Assembly (NCBI GenBank): GCA_013298145.1
Contig: JAAFJO010000004.1
Coordinates: 186,001-250,000 of the forward strand
DNA: 64,000 nucleotides
Source: Betaproteobacteria bacterium
Lineage (GTDB): Bacteria > Pseudomonadota > Gammaproteobacteria > Burkholderiales > Casimicrobiaceae
Direction of reading: 5' to 3'
Part shown: piece by piece, positions 16,621 through 24,486 of the stretch
How the letters are laid out: the number at the start of each line of letters is the position of its first letter
Numbering within the stretch: position 1 is the stretch's first letter
Notes under the pieces: model-generated
Databases searched by the model: none
What the model was told of the DNA's origin: nothing
Seen by the model: only the letters and a program-made list of their open reading frames with translations
Program-made: the position numbers and the translations under genes

Positions 16621-19620
16621 ATGTTTACAGCTTTCCGGATTTTTACGCCCTTAGCCCTGTCGCTGCTTACGCTCCTCTCCGCGACGAGCCACGCGAGTCC
16701 GCCAATGATCAGTACTGGCTTGGCGCACTCGTGCGCTCTTGATGTGAATGGCGTAGTCACTTGCTGGGGTTGGAATTACTCTGGGCAACTGGGTGTCGCG
16801 GGTAGCGACGCACTTACCGACGCAAAACACGTCTCCGCAGGCGCATCACATACCTGCCTAACCACGACTGGAGGGGCGGCTAAGTGCTGGGGGGCGGACT
16901 ACGACGGACAGCTTGGCGGCGCTACTGCAGTATCACAGCCTGCGTACGTTGTTCCAGGGCTTGAATCTGGAGTAAAGGAAGTTCAATCGGGTTGGTCGCA
17001 CACATGTGCGCTCATGGACGACGGAAGTGTGAGGTGCTGGGGTCGCAACACACTAGGACAACTTGGAATCGGAGCGGCGTCCGCTTCAGCCTTACCGACT
17101 GCCGTGTCTGGATTGCCTCTGCGCGCCACTCAACTCCGGCTCAGTGCGATGCACACCTGTGCGCTACTTGCGAACGGCGAGCTTTGGTGCTGGGGTACAG
17201 GCATCCCCGTCGTCGGTGTTAGCGACGTCCCAGTGAAGGTCGGCGAAGCCTCCCTCTCGATAGCAAAGCTAAGCCTAGATCAGAACAGAACTTGTTTTGT
17301 TACGACGGGCGGCGCGGGAAGGTGCTGGGGCTACGTGGGCGGCGCATTAATTACGCTGCCCGGCCTCGAGACAAATGTCGTAGAGCTTGTTCGAGGCAAC
17401 CTCAACGCGTGCGCACTTAAGCGAGATGGTTCAGTGTGGTGTGATGGCTACGGCTATTACGGCCTTCTTGGTGCCTCGCGCAGCGGGGAAGATGAACCAA
17501 TGGCCCAGCTCGAGGGAATGCCGGTTGGCGTGATTCAAGTTGGTCTAGGCCAGGATTTTGCATGCGTACTGACCGTATACGGTGGCGTCAAATGTTGGGG
17601 GAAAAACGATCTGGATCAGCTTGGGAGCGTTGGCGACGAGCAGTTCTCTTCGATAACGCCTACCCAAGTTTTGGGTCTACCGGGCGCTGCCGCTTCGCTG
17701 AGCGTTTCTGGCGCTAACGCCTGTGCAAGGCTTACCAGCGGCTTAGTTTACTGTTGGGGTTTGAATAGCAACGGGCAGCTAGGTGATAACACGACCGTGA
17801 ACCGTTCGGTAGCGACGCCAACACGTCCGATCGGTCACTCTTCCAAGCAGATCACGGCAGGTGGTAGAGCCACATGTTCAGCGGGGACTAATGGAGCCGT
17901 AAGCTGCTGGGGCGAGCGATTTGGCTTCGCAGCGATAGATCCCGCCCCAGTCTCATTTAATATCGGTGCAGACCCTAGCACGTTCAATGTTTCCGAGCTT
18001 GCCGTAGAGTTTTCGCATCGCTGCGCCGCCTCACTCGACCGCGTTCGCTGCGGCGGCACGGCGACAAGCACAATCCCAGCAATGCAATCAAGAACGTTGA
18101 TTGACGTAGAGGGCATCGCTGGTGCCGTAAGTTCACTGACGCTCGGAGGCAATACTGCGTGCGCTGTTGTTGACGGCGCCGTGAAGTGCTGGGGAGACAA
18201 CCGCTACGGACAACTCGGCGACGGTACGACGGAGGAGCGAAATACTCCCGTTACACCAATCGGGCTCTCCACGGGCGTTAGGAAAGTCGTGATGAACTCA
18301 TGGCATGCGTGCGCGCTTATGCAGGTGGGCGCTCCAAAGTGTTGGGGATATAACTGGAGCGGACAGCTCGGCGACGGCTCGACCAATGCGGGTTATGAGC
18401 GCGCTATTGCGCCAGTGGTAGCGTCGAAACTTCCTTCGAATGCAACCGACATCGTCGTGGGGAACGGATTCACATGCGCGCTCGCTAGTGGTGCACTTTC
18501 CTGCGTGGGCGAGATACTCCCCGGCGTTCCAGCGCAGCAGATTCTGGGGGTTCCCACTGATATTCGCTTCGTTGCCGCTGGCGGAGTTACGACTTGTGTA
18601 ATTCGAGAAAGTGGTGCTGTCCTATGTTGGGGGGGGAACTTTGGCGGCGTTCTCGGTCGCGGTACGTTCGACTATCGCGCGGTGCCAAACAAATTTGTTG
18701 AAGGGCTTAACGCGCGCGGCGCGATGACCTTAATCGTTAGCAACGCTAGCCCGCGTATTGGTGAGTCGATCACAGCGAATGCGACAGTACCCGGACCAAG
18801 CGTAACGGGATCGGTGCAATTTGACGTAGACGGAGAAACGATTCCGGGTTGTGCTTCGGTTGCCGTTGTCAGTGGCGTGGCGACTTGCACCGCGACTCTC
18901 TCTAAAGCTGGCCCACAGCAGCTTCGTGCGCGCTACGCGGGCTCAGCAACGCTACCCAGTCTAGTAGCAGCGAGAGCCATCGTTGTGACCGGAAATGTAG
19001 CGAGCACGGTTGAGCTTTTGATTCCGAAACTGATCGCACGTGGCGAATCCACATTTGTTCTAATCAGAACGACGGGCGATGCGACCGCAATCCCGACAGG
19101 CGAAGTCGCGGTTAGTGCAGGTGACAAAACCTGCGTTGCACAGCTAGACGCGACAGGGCAAGGGTGGTGCACGTTTACTTTCGACACTCGCCGCGTGGAC
19201 CAAACGGCAAGTGCAGACTATCGTGGCGATGCCCGCTTCCGAGCCGCTACCGCGAGTCAAATCTTCCATGTAGTCGCACAGATGGATATCAATGCCGATG
19301 GTCAAGTCGATCTTTCCGATGCGCTTATGGCGATTAGGCACTCCGCTGGGATGGTAGGCGCTGCGCTGCTCGTGCCTAGCGCGCCCGCTGCGACGCGAGT
19401 CGACGAGAACGATGTCCGAGCAAGGCTTGACACGATGCGATACCGCGGACTTGACATCGATCTCGACGGGGAGGTTTCACTTACCACTGACCTGCTAATC
19501 TTTGTTAGATACCTCAGTGGCTTGCGCGGAAGTGACTTGGTTAGCGGCGCTCTTGGACGGTTCGCACTCCGAAGAAATCCACAAGAGATTGAAGCGCAAC
19601 TTCGTTTTCTTATCGACTGA
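16621..19620 (+). CDS. Secreted RCC1-repeat protein with Ig-like and dockerin-like domains
   Basis: A 999-residue exported protein. The signal peptide ends at SHA (about 25). Residues about 28-690 hold 14 RCC1-like repeats, each with a Cys before and in the 'CALxxxGxVxCWG' core and often closing with GQLG; this would make two seven-bladed propellers. Two Ig-like domains follow (about 700-790 and 795-890), each with a Cys pair. The end (about 893-999) has two Ca-binding loops, DINADGQVDLSDAL and DIDLDGEVSLTTDL, arranged as in a type I dockerin. It is probably a cell-surface or extracellular adhesion or binding protein; the ligand is unknown. The gene lies between thyA and a remnant of a second thyA end, which suggests acquisition. 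Confidence 0.85.
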   Translation: MFTAFRIFTPLALSLLTLLSATSHASPPMISTGLAHSCALDVNGVVTCWGWNYSGQLGVAGSDALTDAKHVSAGASHTCLTTTGGAAKCWGADYDGQLGGATAVSQPAYVVPGLESGVKEVQSGWSHTCALMDDGSVRCWGRNTLGQLGIGAASASALPTAVSGLPLRATQLRLSAMHTCALLANGELWCWGTGIPVVGVSDVPVKVGEASLSIAKLSLDQNRTCFVTTGGAGRCWGYVGGALITLPGLETNVVELVRGNLNACALKRDGSVWCDGYGYYGLLGASRSGEDEPMAQLEGMPVGVIQVGLGQDFACVLTVYGGVKCWGKNDLDQLGSVGDEQFSSITPTQVLGLPGAAASLSVSGANACARLTSGLVYCWGLNSNGQLGDNTTVNRSVATPTRPIGHSSKQITAGGRATCSAGTNGAVSCWGERFGFAAIDPAPVSFNIGADPSTFNVSELAVEFSHRCAASLDRVRCGGTATSTIPAMQSRTLIDVEGIAGAVSSLTLGGNTACAVVDGAVKCWGDNRYGQLGDGTTEERNTPVTPIGLSTGVRKVVMNSWHACALMQVGAPKCWGYNWSGQLGDGSTNAGYERAIAPVVASKLPSNATDIVVGNGFTCALASGALSCVGEILPGVPAQQILGVPTDIRFVAAGGVTTCVIRESGAVLCWGGNFGGVLGRGTFDYRAVPNKFVEGLNARGAMTLIVSNASPRIGESITANATVPGPSVTGSVQFDVDGETIPGCASVAVVSGVATCTATLSKAGPQQLRARYAGSATLPSLVAARAIVVTGNVASTVELLIPKLIARGESTFVLIRTTGDATAIPTGEVAVSAGDKTCVAQLDATGQGWCTFTFDTRRVDQTASADYRGDARFRAATASQIFHVVAQMDINADGQVDLSDALMAIRHSAGMVGAALLVPSAPAATRVDENDVRARLDTMRYRGLDIDLDGEVSLTTDLLIFVRYLSGLRGSDLVSGALGRFALRRNPQEIEAQLRFLID

Positions 19621-19689
19621 ATGCCTAGTCGCTGACAAGTCATGCGTTAACAATTCGCGAGAACAAGTTGGCTCGGATTGACGCCCAGA

Positions 19690-19793
19690 ACATCGACACA
19701 TAGCGCAGGATCGCATCGAATCTTTGTCTCGGAGATTTTGGAGTAGAAAACTATCGATCACACACAGCTATGAAGGCGCCGGTGGCGGTGTAA
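19690..19793 (+). pseudogene. Decayed 3' end of a second thyA
   Basis: The last 59 bases before the TAA (19734-19792) match the 3' end of the intact thyA at about 48 of 59 positions by my count, and the final 20 bases are identical. Translation gives DFGVENYRSHTAMKAPVAV against [19 protein letters not shown] in ThyA. Upstream, weaker similarity reaches about 19690 but with an in-frame TAG and an apparent deletion of several bases. It is a fragment without the catalytic region. The next gene starts 14 bases after the TAA, as would be expected if this was once the functional thyA end. Confidence 0.8.
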
Positions 19794-19807
19794 ATGCGCC
19801 AAAGATC

Positions 19808-20092
19808 ATGTTGGTTGCCTCTCAACCCTACAACGCGCTCAAGTTCGATCCATTGCTTGAATCGCTCACAGAGCGACGGGTGAAGCTTTTCTGTGCCGTG
19901 GGTGTCGACGCGGAACGATGGGGAGAAGCGTTTGATTGGTTGGTCGTCGATCTTCACATTAGGGACGAATCCACCAATGACTACTCGCCGTTAACGTCTT
20001 CGCATCACGATGAGTCACAAGCCGAAGTTGTCGAGTTTGCGAACCTAATTTCTGACGAATTCGGCGCTGAAGTCGAGATTATTCGGGTGTAG
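19808..20092 (+). CDS. Hypothetical protein, 94 residues
   Basis: Small soluble protein from the ATG at 19808 (MLVASQPYNALKFDPLLESL). It has CAVGVDAERWGEAFDWLVVD in the middle and ends EFGAEVEIIRV; alternating strands and helices suggest a compact alpha/beta fold. I do not recognise a characterised family. A longer frame from 19724 is open but runs through the thyA remnant in another frame, so I rejected that start. It probably stood directly downstream of the original thyA. Confidence 0.65.
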   Translation: MLVASQPYNALKFDPLLESLTERRVKLFCAVGVDAERWGEAFDWLVVDLHIRDESTNDYSPLTSSHHDESQAEVVEFANLISDEFGAEVEIIRV

Positions 20093-20217
20093 CCCGGCTG
20101 CTCGCACCCGGGTTCCTCAAGCCCAACGAAGTCACACCTCGTCGCCGCGATGCAGCGAAGCGAAATCGAGGGTAGTCGAATTGAAGTGCCTCGATTCCGC
20201 TAGCGCTTCATGCGAGG
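20093..20217. repeat. Intergenic inverted repeats between convergent genes
   Basis: The gap contains GTAGCCCGG...CCCGGGTT-like and CGAAGCGAAATCGAGG / CCTCGATTCCGCTAGCG inverted pairs, ending close to the ydcH-like stop at 20218. The two neighbouring genes converge here, so these hairpins may act as terminators, but no U-tract is present. Confidence 0.4.
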
Positions 20218-20463
20218 CTACGCCGCCACGGCCATCCGATACAACTGATCTTTGAGGTGGAGCCGCTGCTTCTTCAATGCCTCCAGCGAGTGATCGCTCA
20301 TCGGTGCGACGCCGGTTTCGCTCTTTGTGATGTCAGCATCGACGGCGTCGTGCTGTTCGAGTAAGTGCGCGAAATGTGCATCGCTGTGTCTGAGGCGACC
20401 GATTGCATCGGCGAGATTTGGAAATTCGCGATGAAGGGCGTGGGACAACAGATCTGATTGCAT
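20218..20463 (-). CDS. YdcH family (DUF465) protein
   Basis: An 81-residue helical protein beginning MQSDLLSHALHREFPNL. The C-terminal half has the DUF465 pattern of a long basic helix, LEALKKQRLHLKDQLYRM, after an Asp/Glu-rich turn; E. coli YdcH has LKKQKLQLKDE at the same place. The start is the ATG at 20463, with GGAGAAG nine bases upstream. The frame is open for 59 more codons, but that part is out of family and crosses the helicase start. Its function is unknown. Its start lies 140 bases from the divergent helicase gene. Confidence 0.8.
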   Translation of the reverse strand: MQSDLLSHALHREFPNLADAIGRLRHSDAHFAHLLEQHDAVDADITKSETGVAPMSDHSLEALKKQRLHLKDQLYRMAVAA

Positions 20464-20603
20464 TCGATGGCTTCTCCAAGGTTGGGCCGCGAGAGAGGCT
20501 GCGGCAAAGTTCAATCCTCGGCAGTGTAGGCAGCTCCAATCTTGCGGCACTTGATATAGCGCAAGGCAATGAGTCGTAATCGCGCTGGTGACACAATTCA
20601 TGC

Positions 20604-23264
20604 ATGCCTCCACGCGCGAAATCTCCCCCGCCGATTGCACCCGCGATTTCAGCGTTTTTCGCTGCGCGCGGGTGGGAGCCTTTTCCGTTTCAACGTGAGG
20701 TGTGGGCAGCGCAACGCGACGGCAAAAGCGGTTTGATTCACGCGCCTACGGGGTTTGGGAAGACGTATGCGGCGTTTTGTGGGTTGGTCGCAGCTGACTA
20801 CCTCCCCTTCAAGGGGAGGGCGGGGGTGGGGATGGGGTTCGTCCCTCATTCCGAAGAACCCCATCCCCCTCCCACCTCCCCCTTGAAGGGGGAGGAGAAG
20901 CGCGCACCACCCCTCACCATCCTCTGGATCACCCCACTCAAAGCTCTCGCGGGTGATTCCTATCTCTCGATCAAAGAAGCAGCCGCTGCAATGCGCCCCG
21001 ATTGGACGGTGGGCATTCGCACGGGCGACACATCAAGCGCGGAACGGGCGCGGCAAGATAAGCGCCTGCCCACGGTGTTGCTCACCACGCCGGAATCACT
21101 CGCGCTGCTGCTCAATAAAGCCGATTGGCGAGACCGCGTGAGCGCGCTTCGGGCTGTAGTCGTGGACGAATGGCATGAGCTGCTCGGATCGAAGCGCGGT
21201 GTGTTGCTTGAGCTTTGTCTTGCGCGTTTGCGCAACGCGAAAAAGCCGAGCGCCGACCCACTGATGACATGGGGGATGAGCGCAACGCTCGGCAATCTGG
21301 ATGAGGCGATGCGGGTGCTCATCGGGCCTGATGCTGCGATGCCCGTGGGAAACACCGCGCGGCAAGGCGGCGGTGTGTTGATTTCGGCGAACATAAAAAA
21401 AGACATCGTGATCGATTCCCTCATCCCCGACACGATCGAGCGTTTTCCGTGGGCCGGGCATTTGGGCACGCAGATGGTGAAGCGCGTGGTTGAAAAAATT
21501 GGCGAAGCGAAGAGCACGCTCATCTTCACCAACACGCGCTCGCAGACGGAGCTTTGGTATCAGGCGCTTCTCGACGCAGCGCCCGAACTCGCGGGGCAGA
21601 TTGCGCTGCATCACGGCTCGCTCGATAAGGCCACACGCGACTTCGTGGAAGATGGCATTCGTTCAGGGCTCTTGCGCGCGGTGGTGTGCACGAGTTCGCT
21701 TGATCTCGGCGTCGATTTTCGTCCGGTTGAACAGGTGCTCCAGATCGGCTCGCCGAAAGGCATTGCGCGACTCTTGCAGCGCGCGGGGCGCAGCGGTCAT
21801 CAGCCGGGTGCGAAATCGCGAGTGACAGTGGTTCCCACGCACGCGCTTGAGCTGGTTGAAGCAGCCGCGGCGCGGAAGGCCGCGATGGACGGACGTATCG
21901 AAACTCGCCGTCCGCTCGGTCAACTGGGTGGCGCGGGCCCTGCTCGCGGCGCGTGGCGCGCGCTCGATGTGCTTTCGCAGCATCTGGTGAGCTGCGCGCT
22001 CGGCGGTGGCTTTGATGCCGATGAACTGCGCGCGGAAGTTGAAACCAGCGCGAGCTTCATAAACCTCACCGATGAAGAATGGCAGTGGACGCTTGATTTC
22101 GTCACCAAAGGCGGCGCGTCGCTTTCCGCGTATCCCGATTTTCATAAAGTTACGTTCGACGCGGAAACCAAGCGCTACGTCGTCGCGGATCGAAAGATCG
22201 CGCAGCGCCATCGAACGAATATCGGCACCATCGTTTCCGAAGCGTCCATCAGCGTTCAGTTCCAAGGCGGCGCACGGCTTGGTCACGTGGAAGAGGATTT
22301 CGTCGCTCGATTGAATCCGGGCGATGCGTTTATTTTCGCGGGGCGCGTCGTGGAATTCATTCGCGTGCGCGAGATGACTGCGTATGTGAAACGAGCCACG
22401 AAAAAGCGCAATCTCGTGCCGCGATGGGCAGGCGGAAAAATGCCGCTCACTACGCAGCTTGCAGACGCAACGCGAGCGCTGATCGCGGAGGCAAAAAACG
22501 GTATTTATTCGACGCCGGAAACGCAATGTTGCAAACCGATTTTCGAGCTGCAACACCGTATCTCAGCCGTGCCCGATGAAAAGCGATGGCTCATCGAAAC
22601 CTACAAAGATCGCGAAGGCTGGCACTTGTTTTTCTTCCCTTTCGAAGGGCGGCTCGTGCATCTCGGCTTGGCCACGCTCTTCAGCTATCGCCTCGCGAAA
22701 GACGAAGCGAAGACGTTCTCGATTTCGATGAACGATTACGGCTTTGAACTCGTTTCACCGACTGAACAAACGCTGACGAAAGAAACGTTGCATCAGTTGC
22801 TAGACACGCGAAACGTTGAGGCCGACATCTTGCACGGGCTCAACGCTGCCGAGCTTGCAAAGCGGCAGTTCCGCGAAATCGCCCGCGTCGCCGGACTGAT
22901 CGACCAAGGCTATCCCGGCGCAAATAAGTCGAACAAACAATTGCAGATGAGCAGCGGCCTCTTATTCGACGTATTCACCAATTACGACAGCGCGAATCTG
23001 CTGCTCAAGCAAGCGGTACGCGAAGTGATGGAGCGGCAACTCGAAGCAACGCGTTTGCAAGCGGCGCTCTTGCGACTGCGCGCGAGCGAAGTGCTGCTCA
23101 AACATTGCGAACGCTACACGCCGTTTTCCTTTCCACTAATGGTGGAACGCTTGCGCGAAAAACTATCCACCGAGCAAATTGAAGATCGTGTGGCGCGGAT
23201 GGTGGCGGAGATTGAGGGAGAGGCGACGACTTCGTTCGACTTGCCCCGTAAACGAAAGACCTAG
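20604..23264 (+). CDS. Ligase-associated DNA-damage-response DEXH-box helicase (Lhr-like)
   Basis: An 886-residue superfamily 2 helicase of the type usually paired with an ATP-dependent DNA ligase and an MBL-fold exonuclease, neither of which is in the window. Motifs: Q-motif-like PFPFQREVW, Walker A HAPTGFGKT (46-54), motif Ia ITPLKALAGDS, DEWH box VVDEWHELLGSKRG, GMSATLGN, TLIFTNTRSQTE, DLGVDFRPVEQV and QRAGRSGH, followed by the long Lhr winged-helix/C-terminal region. Residues about 67-100 (LPFKGRAGVGMG to SPLKGEE) are extra relative to the family and are encoded by a palindromic repeat in the linker between motifs I and Ia. No stop or frameshift results. Confidence 0.9.
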   Translation: MPPRAKSPPPIAPAISAFFAARGWEPFPFQREVWAAQRDGKSGLIHAPTGFGKTYAAFCGLVAADYLPFKGRAGVGMGFVPHSEEPHPPPTSPLKGEEKRAPPLTILWITPLKALAGDSYLSIKEAAAAMRPDWTVGIRTGDTSSAERARQDKRLPTVLLTTPESLALLLNKADWRDRVSALRAVVVDEWHELLGSKRGVLLELCLARLRNAKKPSADPLMTWGMSATLGNLDEAMRVLIGPDAAMPVGNTARQGGGVLISANIKKDIVIDSLIPDTIERFPWAGHLGTQMVKRVVEKIGEAKSTLIFTNTRSQTELWYQALLDAAPELAGQIALHHGSLDKATRDFVEDGIRSGLLRAVVCTSSLDLGVDFRPVEQVLQIGSPKGIARLLQRAGRSGHQPGAKSRVTVVPTHALELVEAAAARKAAMDGRIETRRPLGQLGGAGPARGAWRALDVLSQHLVSCALGGGFDADELRAEVETSASFINLTDEEWQWTLDFVTKGGASLSAYPDFHKVTFDAETKRYVVADRKIAQRHRTNIGTIVSEASISVQFQGGARLGHVEEDFVARLNPGDAFIFAGRVVEFIRVREMTAYVKRATKKRNLVPRWAGGKMPLTTQLADATRALIAEAKNGIYSTPETQCCKPIFELQHRISAVPDEKRWLIETYKDREGWHLFFFPFEGRLVHLGLATLFSYRLAKDEAKTFSISMNDYGFELVSPTEQTLTKETLHQLLDTRNVEADILHGLNAAELAKRQFREIARVAGLIDQGYPGANKSNKQLQMSSGLLFDVFTNYDSANLLLKQAVREVMERQLEATRLQAALLRLRASEVLLKHCERYTPFSFPLMVERLREKLSTEQIEDRVARMVAEIEGEATTSFDLPRKRKT
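20801..20897 (+). repeat. Palindromic repeat pair (CTCCCCTTCAAGGGGAG family) in frame within the helicase gene
   Basis: A left hairpin CTCCCCTTCAAGGGGAG with GTGGGGATGGGGTT, then the inverted right half AACCCCATCCCCCTCC and CCCCCTTGAAGGGGG. The same two-hairpin unit occurs between genes at 24378-24480 and 37799-37900. Here it is translated through and its length keeps the frame. Confidence 0.85.
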
Positions 23265-23349
23265 ACGCAAGTTACGATATTTTTCAAGAAATGTGTTAAC
23301 CGCGATTTTCCCCAATGGGAAAGGACGCTCCGTCATAAAGCCCTCTACT

Positions 23350-23437
23350 TATAGGCTGGGTTGAAGAAAGAAACCCGGTAAAGGAGGACAGCGCACAACG
23401 GCGCTGGGTTTCCCAACCCAAGCTGCGGGCAACGGGC
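23350..23437. repeat. TGGGTT/AACCCA hairpin repeat downstream of helicase
   Basis: CTGGGTTGAAGAAAGAAACCC and, 35 bases on, CTGGGTTTCCCAACCCAAGC give two small hairpins built on TGGGTT and AACCCA. This resembles a 'GGGTTGAAGCGAAACCC' intergenic repeat type I remember from other proteobacteria. It fills the gap between the convergent helicase gene and the small ORF at 23481. Confidence 0.55.
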
Positions 23438-23480
23438 TAGGCGCTTAACAGGCCTATGCCGTACCCCGCGTCCGTTGCAC

Positions 23481-23861
23481 CTATGCAGGGGACATGCAAA
23501 TCAAGCGCCAAGCATCATGCTGTTTCCACTCGACAAGATACTTGTGTTTACGCGGCTTGCTCAACGCGGTGACTCGAACTTCAGACCTAGACAACGTGTG
23601 CACGAAATGTTCAATGTCGGACGCCATATACGCACGCAGCGACTCCGTCGTTTCACCATTCGTGGCGTAGTAATCGGCCCAATCTGTCCACACTTCACGC
23701 CCCGACGCTCTCGCAATCGCAAACCATTCGAGTGTGTCGTGCGGAATCGTGACGACGATGGTTAGATGCTCCGTCTTTGAAAGATGCAATTCCCAGGAAG
23801 CCGCTCGTTCATAGACAATTAAGTTGGGCGTAGCGCCCAGGCGTGCGATCAGATCACGCAT
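23481..23861 (-). CDS. Hypothetical protein, 126 residues
   Basis: Soluble protein beginning MRDLIARLGATPNLIVYERA. It is rich in Trp and aromatic residues (SWELHLSKTEHL, EVWTDWADYYATN, EWKQHDAWRLICMSPA) and has no signal peptide or membrane helix. I do not recognise its family. Codon use and the absence of competing frames support a real gene. It lies 69 bases downstream of the thioesterase on the same strand. Confidence 0.6.
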   Translation of the reverse strand: MRDLIARLGATPNLIVYERAASWELHLSKTEHLTIVVTIPHDTLEWFAIARASGREVWTDWADYYATNGETTESLRAYMASDIEHFVHTLSRSEVRVTALSKPRKHKYLVEWKQHDAWRLICMSPA

Positions 23862-23930
23862 GTAAAACTGAACGCTAATTTCAAGCCGCTGGGATTACAT
23901 CTCAGCCTACGAATAACACTGACCCATACC

Positions 23931-24350
23931 CTACTGAATCCGCGCCAACGCCGTACGAATATCCGGCGGCATTGACGCGCTGGTGTTGCTCGCGCGATCC
24001 ACGAACACGTGAACGAAATACGCGGTCGCGCGTGGCTCTTGATCGTTTTTGCCGAAGCAGGCGAGTTCGTAGCGCACGGAGCTGTTGCCCAGTTTCGCGA
24101 CGCGAATGCCAACGTGCACTTCCTCGGGAAACACGAAGCCCTTCTTGTACGTGCATTGCGATTCAACGCAATAGGCGACGACTGGGTCGCGATGAATATC
24201 GAGATCGCCGTACTCGATCAAATACGAATTGATCGCAGTGTCGAACCAGCTGTAATAGACAACGTTATTCACGTGACCGTAAATGTCGTTATCCATCCAG
24301 CGGGTGTGCACAATGTGGAAGTGGGAATAGTTTTCGCGGGTGATGGCCAT
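23931..24350 (-). CDS. Acyl-CoA thioesterase, 4HBT hotdog family
   Basis: A 139-residue hotdog-fold thioesterase of the YbgC/4-hydroxybenzoyl-CoA type. The active-site segment is TRWMDNDIYGHVNNVVYYSWFDTAIN, read as TRWMDND (with the catalytic Asp) and GHVNNVVYYSWFDTAIN. The C-terminal half has VGIRVAKLGNSSVRYELACF and EPRATAYFVHVFVD strands typical of the fold. Substrate unknown. It follows glcF on the same strand after a palindromic repeat and could be co-transcribed with the glc genes. Confidence 0.88.
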   Translation of the reverse strand: MAITRENYSHFHIVHTRWMDNDIYGHVNNVVYYSWFDTAINSYLIEYGDLDIHRDPVVAYCVESQCTYKKGFVFPEEVHVGIRVAKLGNSSVRYELACFGKNDQEPRATAYFVHVFVDRASNTSASMPPDIRTALARIQ

Positions 24351-24377
24351 AGTCGTTTAGCGACTCACGGCTGCTGT

Positions 24378-24480
24378 CCCTCCCCCTTCAAGGGGGAGGC
24401 TAGGAGGGGGATGGTTTTCGGTTCAACTCCAATCAACCGAACCCCATCCCCACCCTAGCCCTCCCCTTGAAGGGGAGGGG
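24378..24480. repeat. Palindromic repeat pair (CTCCCCTTCAAGGGGAG family)
   Basis: Left half CCCTCCCCCTTCAAGGGGG with AGGGGGATGG, right half ACCCCATCCCCACCCTAGCC and CTCCCCTTGAAGGGGAG in inverted orientation. It fills the gap between glcF and the thioesterase; its halves could form one long stem in the transcript. Confidence 0.85.
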
Positions 24481-24486
24481 ATGTGG

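Noticed and set aside
19640-19690. Possible integron attC site after the RCC1 gene (GTTAACAATTCG)
   Set aside because: Only one short core-like motif is seen, with no matching second core at a fitting distance and no integrase; the thyA-remnant explanation accounts for the region better.
16439-19792. Phage or island att sites formed by the 20-base thyA end repeat
   Set aside because: The similarity extends well upstream with divergence, as for homologous gene ends, and there is no integrase or phage gene in between; gene replacement is the simpler reading.
19724-19807. N-terminal extension of the 94-residue protein to 19724
   Set aside because: It would read the thyA remnant in another frame. 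The ATG at 19808 lies just after the remnant's stop and is more natural.
20464-20640. N-terminal extension of the YdcH-like protein
   Set aside because: 59 extra residues are unrelated to DUF465 and cross the divergent helicase start; the ATG at 20463 has a good Shine-Dalgarno.
21663-22556. 297-codon open frame opposite the helicase
   Set aside because: Antisense to conserved helicase motifs (DLGVDFRP, QRAGRSGH); composition typical of shadow frames.
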